DNA of 64,000 nucleotides from Scytalidium lignicola (lineage: Eukaryota > Ascomycota > Leotiomycetes). The position numbers and the translations under genes are program-made. Of the stretch, positions 24,762 to 35,186 are shown in pieces. The stretch is taken from NCBI GenBank assembly GCA_002812745.2, contig NCSJ02000167.1, positions 1 through 64,000 of the forward strand, written 5' to 3'. The first letter of the stretch is position 1. Every line of letters starts with the position of its first letter. Under the pieces are notes generated by a model that worked only from the letters and a program-made list of their open reading frames with translations, was not told the DNA's origin and made no database searches.

Positions 24762-25568
24762 CTAGCCGGTCCTTTGAGGTTCTCTAACCATGACCCAGTA
24801 TGGCGCCTTCCCTTCTCCACCCCACTTGCCAACATCGACCTCCAGCAAATCCACATCTGCCCAGCCCAACCTTAAATATAGATTATGCCCCGCCTCCATG
24901 GCTTCTAAATAGGCCCTCTTTCCTTCTGTATCTGCCCTATCAAATGCTTCCTTCAGCAATAAAGTACCCAGACCTTTCTTCTGATAAATAGGATCGGTTA
25001 CCAATAGGTGTACCGCTATAATTCTCTCAGCAACTATCAGATTTTAGACTAACTTTTTAAACATACCATAATACTCGTATTCCTTATACCATCTCTTTTT
25101 CATATCCTTCAATCCGCCGAATATAGCATCCCCACAATCAAAATTTGCCCCAGCTGGGTACTTGGCAACCCGGGCATCTTCAGAAGTTTCATATTCAGCC
25201 TTCTGAGCCTCCTCGGCTTTAGCTCGTTCTTCCTTTTCAGCCTTCGTGAGCATAAATAGAGCAGACCAAGTCATGAACGCTACCATATTGTTGGTAGTAG
25301 TATCTACTACCTTTGTAGCGATGGACTCGCGCTAGGAGAATAACTTCCCAAAGCGATCGATTAACCAGGCCTCCCTGGATGCATAGGAGACGGTGGCCGG
25401 AGGTAAGAAAAATCTATCCTTGTGTTAGATGCCTTCTGAGATATATATTTGTATAACTGACTGCATGATATAGGCGTCTGCAAATGCTTTGATATACAGT
25501 GCAGCCATCGATGGAGCATCTGCTGCGACGCAGGGAAGCAGAGTGAATTGGGGAATTGAAGTGGACAT
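24762..25568 (-). pseudogene. GNAT-family N-acetyltransferase with one premature stop
   Basis: GNAT enzymes transfer acetyl from acetyl-CoA to an amine. Three exons fit one frame: complement 25462-25568, 25067-25413, 24762-25015. Introns are 48 bp (GTCAGT...ATAG) and 51 bp (GTATGT...ATAG). They yield about 235 codons. Visible blocks are APSMAALYIKAFADAYIMQ, PATVSYASREAWLIDRF, TKVVDTTTNNMVAFMTW, and the acetyl-CoA site VTDPIYQKKGLGTLLL. The only defect is TAG at 25332-25334, after GKLFS. It cannot be spliced out with a reasonable intron. The gene may be a recent pseudogene or carry a sequencing error. The substrate is unknown. Confidence 0.7.
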
Positions 25569-25908
25569 CCTGAATTGTTGGCGGTATTTTTTTCAAATTC
25601 TTAAGATTTAAGTTAGTAAAAGTGATTAAGTATATAATGTGAATTATATATTCTGGCCGATACACTAAAATGCGTATCAACCGGCCGGTAGGTCAATGCA
25701 AGCTATCGGCCGGTTCTGACTTTTGAATTTTGGGTATACTCTAAGCATGACTCAGGAGATCTCTGAGTCATCGAACCTGGCCTTTGATCTTCACCTCTTC
25801 TACATATTCACTCTGAAGTGATCTATTCACACAATAAAAATATGTTACCAATCTAGGAATCTTTTAGTCTTGATATCCTTGAATATTGTTGTCGTGTTTA
25901 ATCCCTTA
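25569..25908. other. Short gap between GNAT gene and GMC fragment
   Basis: Upstream of the acetyltransferase. Contains a GACTCAGGAGATCTCTGAGTC palindrome at about 25749-25769 but no gene. Confidence 0.45.
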
Positions 25909-26038
25909 ATTGTTCTCAAGGCCCATAGCAGAAACGATGCTGGCATAGTCTCCCTCCGCTCAAATAGTCCCCAAGATACTCCTATCATCAATTTCCATTC
26001 TTTCCAAAATGGGGGCGACGATGATGTCCAAGCCGTGT
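25909..26038 (+). repeat. 130-bp inverted copy of an internal GMC oxidoreductase segment
   Basis: These 130 bases match the reverse complement of 50087-50216 with about 4 differences (about 97%). On the plus strand they encode IVLKAHSRNDAGIVSLRS and onward to DVQAV, the same residues as the GMC oxidoreductase. Flanking sequence on both sides is unrelated. The copy abuts the truncated flavin monooxygenase at 26039. Confidence 0.9.
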
Positions 26039-26580
26039 CCTCGCCCTCCGTCTGCTCCAATAACATAGCGGGCTTCAACTTTTCTAGGCTCTGAATTGAC
26101 TTTATCAATTACACCCACAACTACCCAATCTGATTCTTCTTTGACTTCCGTGACTTCAGTGTTATAGCAGATACCTTCAGGGTTCAATTCCAAGGCTCGC
26201 CGCTTCAATATGGGCTCAAGCCGTATCTGAGGCAAAGTAGCATAGGCGCACGGACTAACAGCTTCGTATTCCTCTTTATACACCCCACCTCCCCAAGCAT
26301 CACGGCTGATAATTTCCTTTCCATTAGGTCCAAGACTAGTATACCATGTAGTTCGACTTACGGACAACGGGGGAGCCTTGTTCTTGATGATTTCATCCTC
26401 TATGCCCATCTGGCGGAATATTTCAATAGTCCGTTGATTTAGCCCACATGCTTTAGGATGGATTGAGGTTGATGGGTGCCTCTCGAACAGTATATGTGGG
26501 ATGTTTAGCTGAGAGAGAAGAATCGATGATACTAGGCCAACGGGTCCTCCACCGACGATAACAACAGGGTATGTTTTCAT
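26039..26580 (-). pseudogene. Truncated FAD-dependent (phenol hydroxylase-type) monooxygenase
   Basis: The N-terminal half of a PF01494 flavoprotein monooxygenase, an aromatic hydroxylase class. The start is at MKTYPVVIVGGGPVGL, the dinucleotide-binding GxGxxG. It is followed by LFERHPSTSIHPKACG and NQRTIEIFRQMGI. It ends at YVIGADGGR, the second FAD motif. A complete enzyme needs some 350 further residues with the GD motif. Instead, the frame runs straight into antisense of the GMC fragment at 26038 and stops. The open frame extends 36 codons upstream of the chosen start without family similarity. It is a broken gene, and its neighbour P450 may once have shared a pathway with it (inference). 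Confidence 0.75.
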
Positions 26581-27339
26581 ATTCTGAAGCGATGAAAGGT
26601 ATTGTGGCTCAATTTTACCTACTGTTACAGGGTGTTTAGAAATGCTAAGACCCTGCTTTGTCCTACAATTTTGAAGTAATAAGTTCAAATGAACAATGAA
26701 TCGTACGAGAACTTACAGCAGAGAAGAACCTCACGCGCACCGGACAGCCCATGCGAAGAGTAGTTTCAAGTTTGATCAGTTACCTACGATGCGTCCTAGT
26801 AGGCAAGCTTTTGTAGGATCAGTAAACCTGCGGGGAAACAGTGGGAGAAAAAGCAATGCCCCACATATGGTAACAGCGGCGAAGTCATTTGCAATGGTGT
26901 ACGGGAACTCGAGTAATTGTGAATGAGTTAAGTCTGATAAAAAGTCTAAGAATAAATTAAAAAAACATCTAGCCAAAGACGAGGGTATAGATTTCGTCAT
27001 AACAGTCGTTGCATTCATCAGATTAAGATACAAGTATAGAACTTCCAAATGAGAGCCAGCTCTTCATATACCAGCACGCCATAATAATCAATATTACATC
27101 CCCAGTCGCCTTTTAGAATATTTTATGCCTGTTTCGTAAAGGTCCCTTGAACAAGTATCTCCAATTTAAGTGCTTTGGTCTAGGAGCAATTGTTGCAATT
27201 AGGGAACCCCACGGTTGTAACAACAGCTCAGTTCGAAGATGCAAACTCAATGTCAACAAGTTTATTGGTAACGTATTAACTACTTGGAGGTTAGTAAATT
27301 AATCATAGAATGATTATCGCAAGACGATATTACTCACAT
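26581..27339. other. Gene-free stretch
   Basis: Upstream of the monooxygenase remnant and downstream of the small Tyr/His-rich ORF. No gene recognised. Confidence 0.45.
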
Positions 27340-27714
27340 TCAGTAGTAGTATCTGACTCCGTAGTCTCTGCTACGAGCAAGCCGATAACTGTGCCGACTC
27401 TTGCGCTCAGCGGGAGGATGCGCATGCTGAACAATCACTCGCGGAGCTGCCTCAATGATCTCGACATTGCGCACAGCACTTCTTGAATCATAGTAGTTGT
27501 GGTAGGTGGTGCAATATGATCCAGTTGGCTTGTCCTGACGGGGTGGATAGTAATAGTCTGCCGTGGGATATATCGTGGGATAATAAACCGGGGTATGGCG
27601 TGCACGATGAGAATCACTTTCGTGCGATTTTCTGGAAGTGTTGTGGACAGTGACTCGGATGCTATGGCCGGCATGGCTATCTGAGAGTGCTGAGGTGGAG
27701 GATCGAACGGCCAT
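27340..27714 (-). CDS. Small basic Tyr/His/Ser-rich hypothetical protein
   Basis: A single-exon frame of 124 residues. The N-terminus is Ser-rich (MAVRSSTSALSDSHAGHS). The middle has repeated Tyr-Pro patches (PVYYPTIYPTADYYYPP). The end is Arg-rich and closes with GVRYYY. No signal peptide, membrane segment or known domain. Composition suggests a disordered, possibly nucleic-acid or wall-associated protein. Codon use and the AAT-rich flanks make it more credible than neighbouring short frames, but it could be lineage-specific or spurious. Confidence 0.45.
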   Translation of the reverse strand: MAVRSSTSALSDSHAGHSIRVTVHNTSRKSHESDSHRARHTPVYYPTIYPTADYYYPPRQDKPTGSYCTTYHNYYDSRSAVRNVEIIEAAPRVIVQHAHPPAERKSRHSYRLARSRDYGVRYYY

Positions 27715-28991
27715 GATGATTAATTAGGAGGTGATGAAGTTTGAAGTTTGAAATTTGAAGAATGGAAAATTATGAAAAAGTTGGATATTATAGAGAAATT
27801 GAGAATGATTATATAAAGGAAAAAGAGAAAGCTGGGTATATGATTGAGATATCTTCAACTCAGTAGGATGTGCACCTCCTCTATATACTTTGGAAAATTG
27901 ATCGTAACCAACATCCAACAATTGCATTATCACCAACATTCTGTATCGCAAAGCCACACTGATCGTGTTTGGCCTAATTTGAAACATAGAAAGGCCATAC
28001 CCCGAAGTCGCAATAACGAATGTGAAAAGGCATGATCCGATTTAGAGTTGTTGGTAACCCCTTGGCCCATCTTGCCATGGCCACTGCTCGACCGGATCTA
28101 AATCATTAGTTGTGAGTATAGCAATCTGGATCTTGAAACCCCTCAAATGGTCCCGAGTCCACGGGTCTGGCTCTGGATGTTTGATCTACCGCGAACTTCG
28201 TGGCGCAGCGCGGCTGCAAATAGCAGTGGTGTGTATGCTTGAGCAAATCCGGATCGTGGTGGTTTTAACGCCGACCGCAATAAGGAGGCGGTGGTCTCCA
28301 AAGTATCATCACAACTCAAATTCTATGGCTATGGTACATCCAACAACCATGGAGGGAGCGGCTATTGAAATTACGCTGAAGACCGGTTGCATGAACGGCT
28401 GCATGTTACAGATAGAGATTCTTGGGGGAGAAGTCGATATAAATAGCTTTTTGCAAAGTTTGTAACACCAAACCAACATCCAATACCAGAGCAGCCAATC
28501 AACAATAACCAATTCCCGGCCACCAGCAATAGAACCAATAGCAGCACTCGAACTACGGACGTACTGATAGCTATTTCCATTTTCTAATCACGTGTATATT
28601 CTGTGTATGCGCATGTGAGAGTCACAGCCTTGTGATATTCGCACTGCAATGAGGATGATTAATTGAACTTTGCAACAATCAGCCCGTACTATGAATCACG
28701 AACTTGATTTTGAGTCCTCCCCAATTTGTTATCTCATGTTTTATGGATATTTGTTGATTATTGTGAGAGCACAAAGAATTTGACTCCTTTGTTGGGGGAG
28801 TTCGGCACGTTCGGGTGTGGTATAGTGAGGCTGTCCTTAGAAACAGGCTTTAGAGTTACGATTACGTGCAACTACTCAAACCTTTTCTACAAATCTGTTG
28901 AAAGTACGTAGCTTCTTTATATATTGGACGAGATTTTTAAAGGAACCTCATATAGCACATGATCCATTACATCATAAATATACTACTTTAA
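27715..28991. other. Gene-free stretch
   Basis: Upstream of the small ORF and downstream of the P450. Frames on both strands at 28110-28580 are hydrophobic or low-complexity with no family match. Confidence 0.45.
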
Positions 28992-30639
28992 TCATACATG
29001 CACCTGCCTATCCTTAATCCTAACAACGAAGTCCTTCGGCTTCACAAACCAGTAGTTTTCTGTCTTCCACTTTCTGTCCTTATGTATTGGTTCAAAGTCA
29101 AACCGGTTAATGATTTGTGGAATCAGTTTGTTCATTTCCAGGAGGGAGATATGACGGCCAATGCAGGTCCGAGACCCGAGACCAAACTGGAAAGATTGTC
29201 AGATTAATTTGTTGATAAATTACGTATGCTTTAAATAAAAAGTATCGAGATGTTGATTTTTTGGGGGGGGGATGACTTACAGGCATATAATAAGCGTTCA
29301 TCTCACGGAGCTTCTCTCCTCCTACTTTCTCAGCCTCAGCCCATCTCTCAGGACGGAAGAGCTCAGCATCAGGACCAAAGACATCCTTATTATAGTGCGC
29401 ACACCAAGTGTTAACTCCAAGCACAGTTCCCGCTGGGAAGAAGTTTCCTGATATTTCCACTCCTCCCTCCGGGACCACTCTCCATAACGGTAGACCTGTA
29501 GCGCTGTGCACCCGAAGGGCTTCTTTCATAACTGCCTGAAGATATGGCATATTCTGACTTTCCTTAAATGTGACGTTAGGAACAGAGCAGTTGCCCGTAG
29601 CTATAGCGCTGTTGATCTCATCTCGAAGATTTTGGACGACTGATGGCGTACGGAGGAGATGATAGAGTGTTGCAGAGAGAGAAATAGAAGTTGTATCAGA
29701 TCCAGCAATAACATTTGACAGACCCATCATGAAGACATGGTAGGGCGTGACTTTTTGTGGGTCCTTCTCATGCGCAATCAACATCTTATCCAAGAAGGTT
29801 TGCGGCGACGAACTTCCCTCTTCTGTCCGCTTCAAATCTGTGAAAGATGGGTCCGCCCTTTCCTTCTTCCTCTGTGCTACCAGATCTCCGACAAACTCCA
29901 TGAGATAGGCACGTCCACCTACTGGAGTCGACTTGAAGCGGCTCATAGCGTAATAGATAGGTGCATGGAACTGGGGATATATACCAACCATCGTGCCATA
30001 TATCATGGTCCCATGCAGTGCTTTCATCGCATTCTCGATATCCTCGCCGGCATCCAGAAATCCAAATCTCTTCCCATATGTGATAGCGCCGATGACATCA
30101 AAGGCATAGCATTGAAACCAGTGGCACATATTCACTTCTCTCCCTTCTCTTGCAAATTTCGCTAGCTTATCGACCAGCAACTTGGTGCAGTCATCGACGA
30201 ACTGCTCGTACGTAACCAAACTACTAAGGCTATACATTGCCTGGAAGCGCTTCCTGTTTTCTGCATGTCTCTTAACATCTTGATCGGGAAACAAGGTCCA
30301 TCGATCTGGGCTGGGATGTTTCCATCCTTGATACCAGTCAGATTTGGTAAACTTCGAGCCGATACCATAGATGGTTTTTATGGCGGCCGGGTCATCGATC
30401 ACATATTGATTTGGTGCGACACGGACAATGGGACCATACTTTTTGTGGAGATCAATGTTGGTGACCTCAAAATCGCCCTGCCATACTTTCCAGAAAAACC
30501 ACTGCTTGGTAAATCGTGCTACGAAAGGGCCTGGAATGGAGCGAAGACGAGATGCTGCAGCAGTGAAAGTGGCATAGAGTATGCGAAACACGACGACTGC
30601 AGACAGAAGGAAGGTAGCTCGTAGGAGGAGAGGATGCAT
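28992..30639 (-). CDS. Cytochrome P450 monooxygenase (pisatin demethylase/benzoate hydroxylase-like)
   Basis: A microsomal heme-thiolate monooxygenase. Exons are complement 29281-30639 and 28992-29186, intron 94 bp (GTAAGT...CCAG), product 517 residues. It has an N-terminal membrane anchor (LLLRATFLLSAVVVFRILY) and the proline hinge IPGPF. The I-helix has AGSDTT for oxygen activation, the K-helix has EALR (ExxR), and then FRPERW. The heme loop FGLGSRTCIG carries the axial cysteine and lies in the second exon. The N-terminal third resembles the CYP57/pisatin demethylase group, but the substrate cannot be inferred. The intron contains a run of nine C on the coding strand. The gene is intact and sits 2.4 kb from the flavin monooxygenase remnant. 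Confidence 0.9.
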
Positions 30640-31598
30640 CGTAACTCTTGTATCTTGTATCTGCCTTATAGGGTGTTGTTGCTGCTATACTCAGTCACTT
30701 CACTTGTCTCACGGAATTCCTTCCAAACTCTCGAGGACTGGTGCAATAATAGAAGCTATTTCTACTGCCGAAATCCGGCAGTTACTTACGTACAAGAGCA
30801 ATATGATGAATGCACGTGATTCTGGCATTGCACCCAATTCATCTAGCCTTCCCCACCTCCCCCTCCTTCCTCCGGCTTTTCCCCATAACACTGCCCGGAT
30901 TATGAGCGTAAGCGTCGTGAGCGGCAAAGTTGGCCGGCAACAAATGTATAGAGAAATTGATTCAATTGCCGGTGTTTAACTATGGTAACGTTGACTTATG
31001 CAAAAGGACGGATGATATGATCGGGATAATCACTCTGAGTTTACTGTCAATCAGTATGCAATATTTCTGACAACAACGATACAAAAATCAAAAACTGGGA
31101 TAATGACGAGGATTAGACTTAGGATCGTCAGATTCCGAACTTCTGCAAGGATCTCATAAACTCATTGAGGTAATATTAATACAAGGGCTATTCAAGGGTT
31201 TGAGCAATGATATCATGCAAATCACGCTTTTACCCTTGCATGTGTAAAGTATTTTGGGATTAGTACTGGAGTCAACTAGCAAGCCACGGCCAGTTGTGTA
31301 TTTGTTCATTTTATGCACAACTATGCTTGCTTAGCATATCTCATCTAATCATCTGCTGCCCGCTTGCTACAAAACTTAGCTAAACGAGATTACGACGGTC
31401 CTGTTATGCAAGAGTTGTGTATGCACAATTGGCCATGGCTTGCCAGGCGAAGGGATAAAATTGTCTGGTTGTTGAGTTTGCTGAATGGTAATTTTGCTCA
31501 GTTTTGTGGTAAATTTCAGTGCGACGTAGACTGGCATTTACGTTGTTAACTAGTTAGTTAATTGTACGTACGTAGTTACGTAGAGTCTTTCTTACATA
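30640..31598. other. P450 upstream region with short dispersed repeat
   Basis: It holds the P450 promoter and, at 31088-31145, the second copy of the repeat seen at 23402. The left flank of the Tc1 element is built of TACGTA-rich sequence. No gene. Confidence 0.5.
31088..31145 (+). repeat. Short dispersed repeat, copy 2
   Basis: Matches 23402-23456 in direct orientation: CAAAAACTGGGATAATGAC, then GAGGATTAGACTTAGG and GATTCCGAAC. Similarity fades on both sides. Confidence 0.4.
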
Positions 31599-32947
31599 CA
31601 GTGGGTGTGCTTAATAATCCGCGATTTTCGCGATTTTTCGCGAAACCGCGTTCTCCTTCATCTTCCATAACAACTTCAACTCAATTCAATGGCTACACCA
31701 CGACGTCCTTTAAGTCAAATTGACAATAATATTACTCCTTATAAAGATCTTTCTCCATATATCAGAGGCAAAATTATTGGAAAAGCTGAAGAAGGCAAAA
31801 AAATAGCTCATATTGCAAAGGAGTTAAATGTGCCAGATTCAACAGTTCGAGACACCATAAAAAAAGAGCAATTGCGCACTGATGGCAAATCCAATCCAAA
31901 GCCTGGTAGGCCAGATAAATATTCAGAGCGATTCAAGCGTAGGCTTATAGCCTTTGTGCGGAAAGAGCCCAAATCGTCTATGGCCAAGATTCGAAAGCAT
32001 ATGGAGGTCAAAATATCCAACAAAGCAATCACTCGTATTCTAGACAGTGTAGGAATCTGGCATTGGAGATGTAAGAGACGACCATACCTTACAGATGAAA
32101 TAGCAGCAAAAAGGCTTACTTGGTGCCTTAAACGAAAGGATTGGGAGCTTTCAGACTTCTTGAATTACATCTTCACTGATGAGTGTTCTGCTGAACGCAG
32201 GGCAGGCGGGATAACAGAATGGGCATGGTTTCAGCCAAAGCAAAAATGGGATAAAGAGATGGTTACTACTTACTCAAAGAGTAAGGATATATCAGTGATG
32301 GTCTGGGCTGCTATTTGGTGGAGTAATGGCAAAGTTCACAAGTCAGAATTGGTCATTTTAGACAGAGACTTTGAATCTAAGAAGTTTGGATATACAGCTA
32401 ACTCTTATATCAAAGTTATTGATGATCAATTGCCAAAGATATGGGAACCAGGCTTAATATTCATGCAGGATAACACTCCAATCCATTGTGCAAACAAGGT
32501 TAAACAGTGGTTTAAAGATATGGCTATACCAGTCACTGATTGGCCACCATATTCTCCTGATTTAAACCCTATAGAACATGTGTGGTGGCACCTGAAAGCA
32601 AAGGTTTTGGAGATTCACCCAGAACTCAAGGATATGGGTAAGAACGATGAGGCTATTATAGCATTAGAAAATGCTTTAATTGAAGCATGGGACCTATTAG
32701 ATGATTCAATTATTCAGTCATGTTTGGAGAGTCTATGTAAGAGAAGAGATGCTGTTATTGCAGCTAAAGGGTGGCATACAAAGTACTGAGAAATATGTAA
32801 TTTTAGAATGTAATTCAGAAATCAATTTAAACTTAATTCTATGTAATTTTATACTAAAATAAGTTGTGGTTATTTATTGGTTAACATTTTTATACTAGTG
32901 GTAGTGGGGTAAAATTGAGAATCGCGGATTATTAAGCACACCCACTG
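31599..32947 (+). mobile_element. Tc1/mariner transposon, apparently complete (1349 bp)
   Basis: Near-perfect terminal inverted repeats of about 28 bp (CAGTGGGTGTGCTTAATAAT and on to CCGCGATT) bound the element. A TA dinucleotide lies on each side (31597-31598 and 32948-32949), the target duplication of the Tc1/mariner superfamily. One uninterrupted transposase ORF fills the interior. There is no sign of repeat-induced mutation, unlike other elements in this window, so insertion was probably recent. Confidence 0.93.
31689..32789 (+). CDS. Tc1-type DD34E transposase
   Basis: A 366-residue cut-and-paste transposase in the intact element. An N-terminal paired-type DNA-binding region is visible: a helix-turn-helix around HIAKELNVPDSTVRDTI (41-57), a GRP linker (KPGRPDKY, 71-78) and a second helical motif. 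The catalytic residues are D164 (FTDEC), D261 (MQDN) and E296 (SPDLNPIE), a DD34E spacing typical of Tc1. It ends with the common AAKGWHTKY tail. The single frame has no introns or stops, so activity is plausible. Confidence 0.93.
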   Translation: MATPRRPLSQIDNNITPYKDLSPYIRGKIIGKAEEGKKIAHIAKELNVPDSTVRDTIKKEQLRTDGKSNPKPGRPDKYSERFKRRLIAFVRKEPKSSMAKIRKHMEVKISNKAITRILDSVGIWHWRCKRRPYLTDEIAAKRLTWCLKRKDWELSDFLNYIFTDECSAERRAGGITEWAWFQPKQKWDKEMVTTYSKSKDISVMVWAAIWWSNGKVHKSELVILDRDFESKKFGYTANSYIKVIDDQLPKIWEPGLIFMQDNTPIHCANKVKQWFKDMAIPVTDWPPYSPDLNPIEHVWWHLKAKVLEIHPELKDMGKNDEAIIALENALIEAWDLLDDSIIQSCLESLCKRRDAVIAAKGWHTKY

Positions 32948-32954
32948 TAGTTAA

Positions 32955-33214
32955 CGTAATTCCCGGTCTCACCGACCACTGAGTTCACTGCGAAATTGTT
33001 AAATTTAAAGTATTAATAATTCAACCACAAACCTATTTTATAAAATTATCTTTTCCTAAGTATTTAGTTAATCCTTAAAATAAAGTATATAATTAAATAT
33101 ATTGGTTAAATTTAAAATTTTATATCAAAATTCAAAGTGGTTGTTGAGATATAAAGGTATGATTTTGTTAGATTTCGCTGCAAAATTTAGTGGTTGGTGA
33201 GACCGGGAATTACG
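32955..33214. mobile_element. TTAA-flanked MITE
   Basis: A 260-bp noncoding element with imperfect inverted repeats of about 42 bp. The left end CGTAATTCCCGGTCTCACC matches the right end read in reverse. Both ends are flanked by TTAA (32951-32954 and 33215-33218), the target site of piggyBac-type elements. The interior is AT-rich. It lies only one base beyond the TA duplication of the Tc1 element. Confidence 0.75.
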
Positions 33215-33755
33215 TTAATTTGTACACTAACTTACGTGAACTTTTCTGGTTAATCAGAAAGGGTCATTTAGAGTGGTCTCATTGGTTGTCTGAAGTAGGT
33301 AAGCTTTGCTATTAGGACACGTCGCCCATGCAGCTGAAGGTCGTGCAGCCGCTGAATTGTATCAAAAACCCCGAAATACGGAGTACAGCTTAATGACTTA
33401 TTCCTTTGGGTATGAAGCACCCCCTGGAGCGTAGCGAGTAGCAAGCTTTGTTTTTTAGCACTAGTCTTATCAGTTTAGCTTTCCATCTCGCCCCTCCCGC
33501 TCCGTAGTGTAGCTAGAAAAGACAACACAGACACGAAAGCACACATATACATACAGAGTATTGACGTATAGTGCTGTATCATTGCACACCACATCCGTTA
33601 TCCCGTTCGATTGTGGTTTATGTTAACTAATATTGCGGTAAGGTGATCTATCTATCTTACCCCTTTCTCACAAATAGCAAAACACACCGCGGCAGCTGAG
33701 ACACTTTATATTTTCTAACGGATACCTTAATTTTATCATCAAGTGATCGGCCACC
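33215..33755. other. Upstream region of the F-box-like gene
   Basis: Noncoding. It ends in GGCCACCATGG, a strong translation-start context for the following gene. Confidence 0.5.
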
Positions 33756-35186
33756 ATGGATTCCCAGCCGTACATTGCCAGGTTCCCTCAAGGAATCCTG
33801 TCACGTGTTTTCGAGCACCTTCTAGAGGAAAAATCAAGGTCCACATTCTTAAGTTATATGCTCTGCTGTAAGGGCTGGTTCCCATTGGCCCAGGCCGTTC
33901 TGTACAGAGACGTCATCTTGACAGCCTCAACCTTACCCCCATTTGTGAGACGAAGATCATCCATCTCCGCAGATGCAAATGGAGCAGTTCGGGTACTGAC
34001 GTTGCGGTTGGACCCGGCCAAATTGGACCAGTCAACTGTTTCCCTACTCTTAAAAGAGTTTGCTATTCATCACCTCAAGGATATGAAAAAACTTATTAGC
34101 CTATCAGTCTATCAAATTCCGAGCCGAAGTCCGCGCAACGACTTTGCGATCCCAACAAACGGGCTCGTACACATCTTAGAGAACTTATCCCAGTCATGTA
34201 CTGCCCTAGAGTTACAGTCCATCAAGCTGAGCCACCGCAGTCCTGACCAGGAGGACTGCGTACAAGATGGGCTAGAAGACCAGGTGCACATGTGCCCATA
34301 TTTGCGTGAGGTTCTTCCTCAACTACGGTACCTGCGCCTGCGCTTGAGTACACTCTGTCCTGACCTTTGTGGCACTGGTTATCAATATGATCAGAACAAG
34401 CCTTTTATTGAGGTAAAGGATACTTACGAGACCATTAAACTGCCGTATCTTAAGGAATGTGTTATCAACCTTGCACGCAAATATGGACCCATGGGTGGTA
34501 ATTATGGCGCCCCGAATTCTGTCTTGTGCCATGACCCGGCTCGTTCGCAGCCTTGTCTCCCTGCCTTAGCCTCCCATATGAGACATCTTGTACAGAAAGA
34601 TAACAAAGAAAATAGTACGCCCTCCTGCCCAGTTCTCAAGAAACTGTGGATAGTCGACTTCCAACCAAACCCGGTAGAGCCGACTAATCAGAACAATTAT
34701 GCAGCTTTTATTCGCCGAGACATTCTCAACCAAACCAGCTTAGCCCTCCCTCATCGCAACTTCGGAATGGAAAAGGTTACCTGGCACCTGCGGCAGCCAG
34801 TGCCTTCAACAGGAAGCGAGAGCCATGATTGGAAAAGGGAATGGGAGGATTTTGTTGGATCTCCCTGGGCTATCGAGCAGCTAGCCGAAGGGCCAGCATG
34901 GGAAGATTTGGAAAGCCCGTTGCCAGAGTTACGGCTCGCGTCTCAATTAATAAAGTCAAAGAGCAGTCGCTTTACGGCAGCTGCGTTGCCTGTTCTGTCA
35001 AAGGATGAATTCCGTTCAAAGCGGACGCTTAGTAACGTCCTCTGGGCAAACGAGAAAATAGTTGGTCAGATGCTGATGGAGCCAACCCAGAAAGGATTGT
35101 TAGCCCAGCACAATGACCTAGATATGAGAATTCCGGAGGGCTGGCACTTTCCTTCGGGAGGTCCTTGGTTAGAGAGGATTGAATAA
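33756..35186 (+). CDS. F-box-like protein
   Basis: A single exon of 476 residues. The N-terminus (PQGILSRVFEHLLEE, then CKGWFPLAQAVLYRDV) has the spacing of an F-box, which docks SCF ubiquitin ligases through Skp1. The rest has leucine-rich strand-like segments (LRYLRLRLSTL, LKKLWIVDFQP), as in fungal F-box/LRR proteins, without clear repeats. The C-terminal part is charged. The start codon lies in a strong GCCACCATGG context. No interruption. Function beyond likely substrate recruitment is unknown. Confidence 0.65.
   Translation: MDSQPYIARFPQGILSRVFEHLLEEKSRSTFLSYMLCCKGWFPLAQAVLYRDVILTASTLPPFVRRRSSISADANGAVRVLTLRLDPAKLDQSTVSLLLKEFAIHHLKDMKKLISLSVYQIPSRSPRNDFAIPTNGLVHILENLSQSCTALELQSIKLSHRSPDQEDCVQDGLEDQVHMCPYLREVLPQLRYLRLRLSTLCPDLCGTGYQYDQNKPFIEVKDTYETIKLPYLKECVINLARKYGPMGGNYGAPNSVLCHDPARSQPCLPALASHMRHLVQKDNKENSTPSCPVLKKLWIVDFQPNPVEPTNQNNYAAFIRRDILNQTSLALPHRNFGMEKVTWHLRQPVPSTGSESHDWKREWEDFVGSPWAIEQLAEGPAWEDLESPLPELRLASQLIKSKSSRFTAAALPVLSKDEFRSKRTLSNVLWANEKIVGQMLMEPTQKGLLAQHNDLDMRIPEGWHFPSGGPWLERIE

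Noticed and set aside
29737..30624. Plus-strand frames of 119-142 codons
   Set aside because: Shadows of the P450 gene on the other strand.
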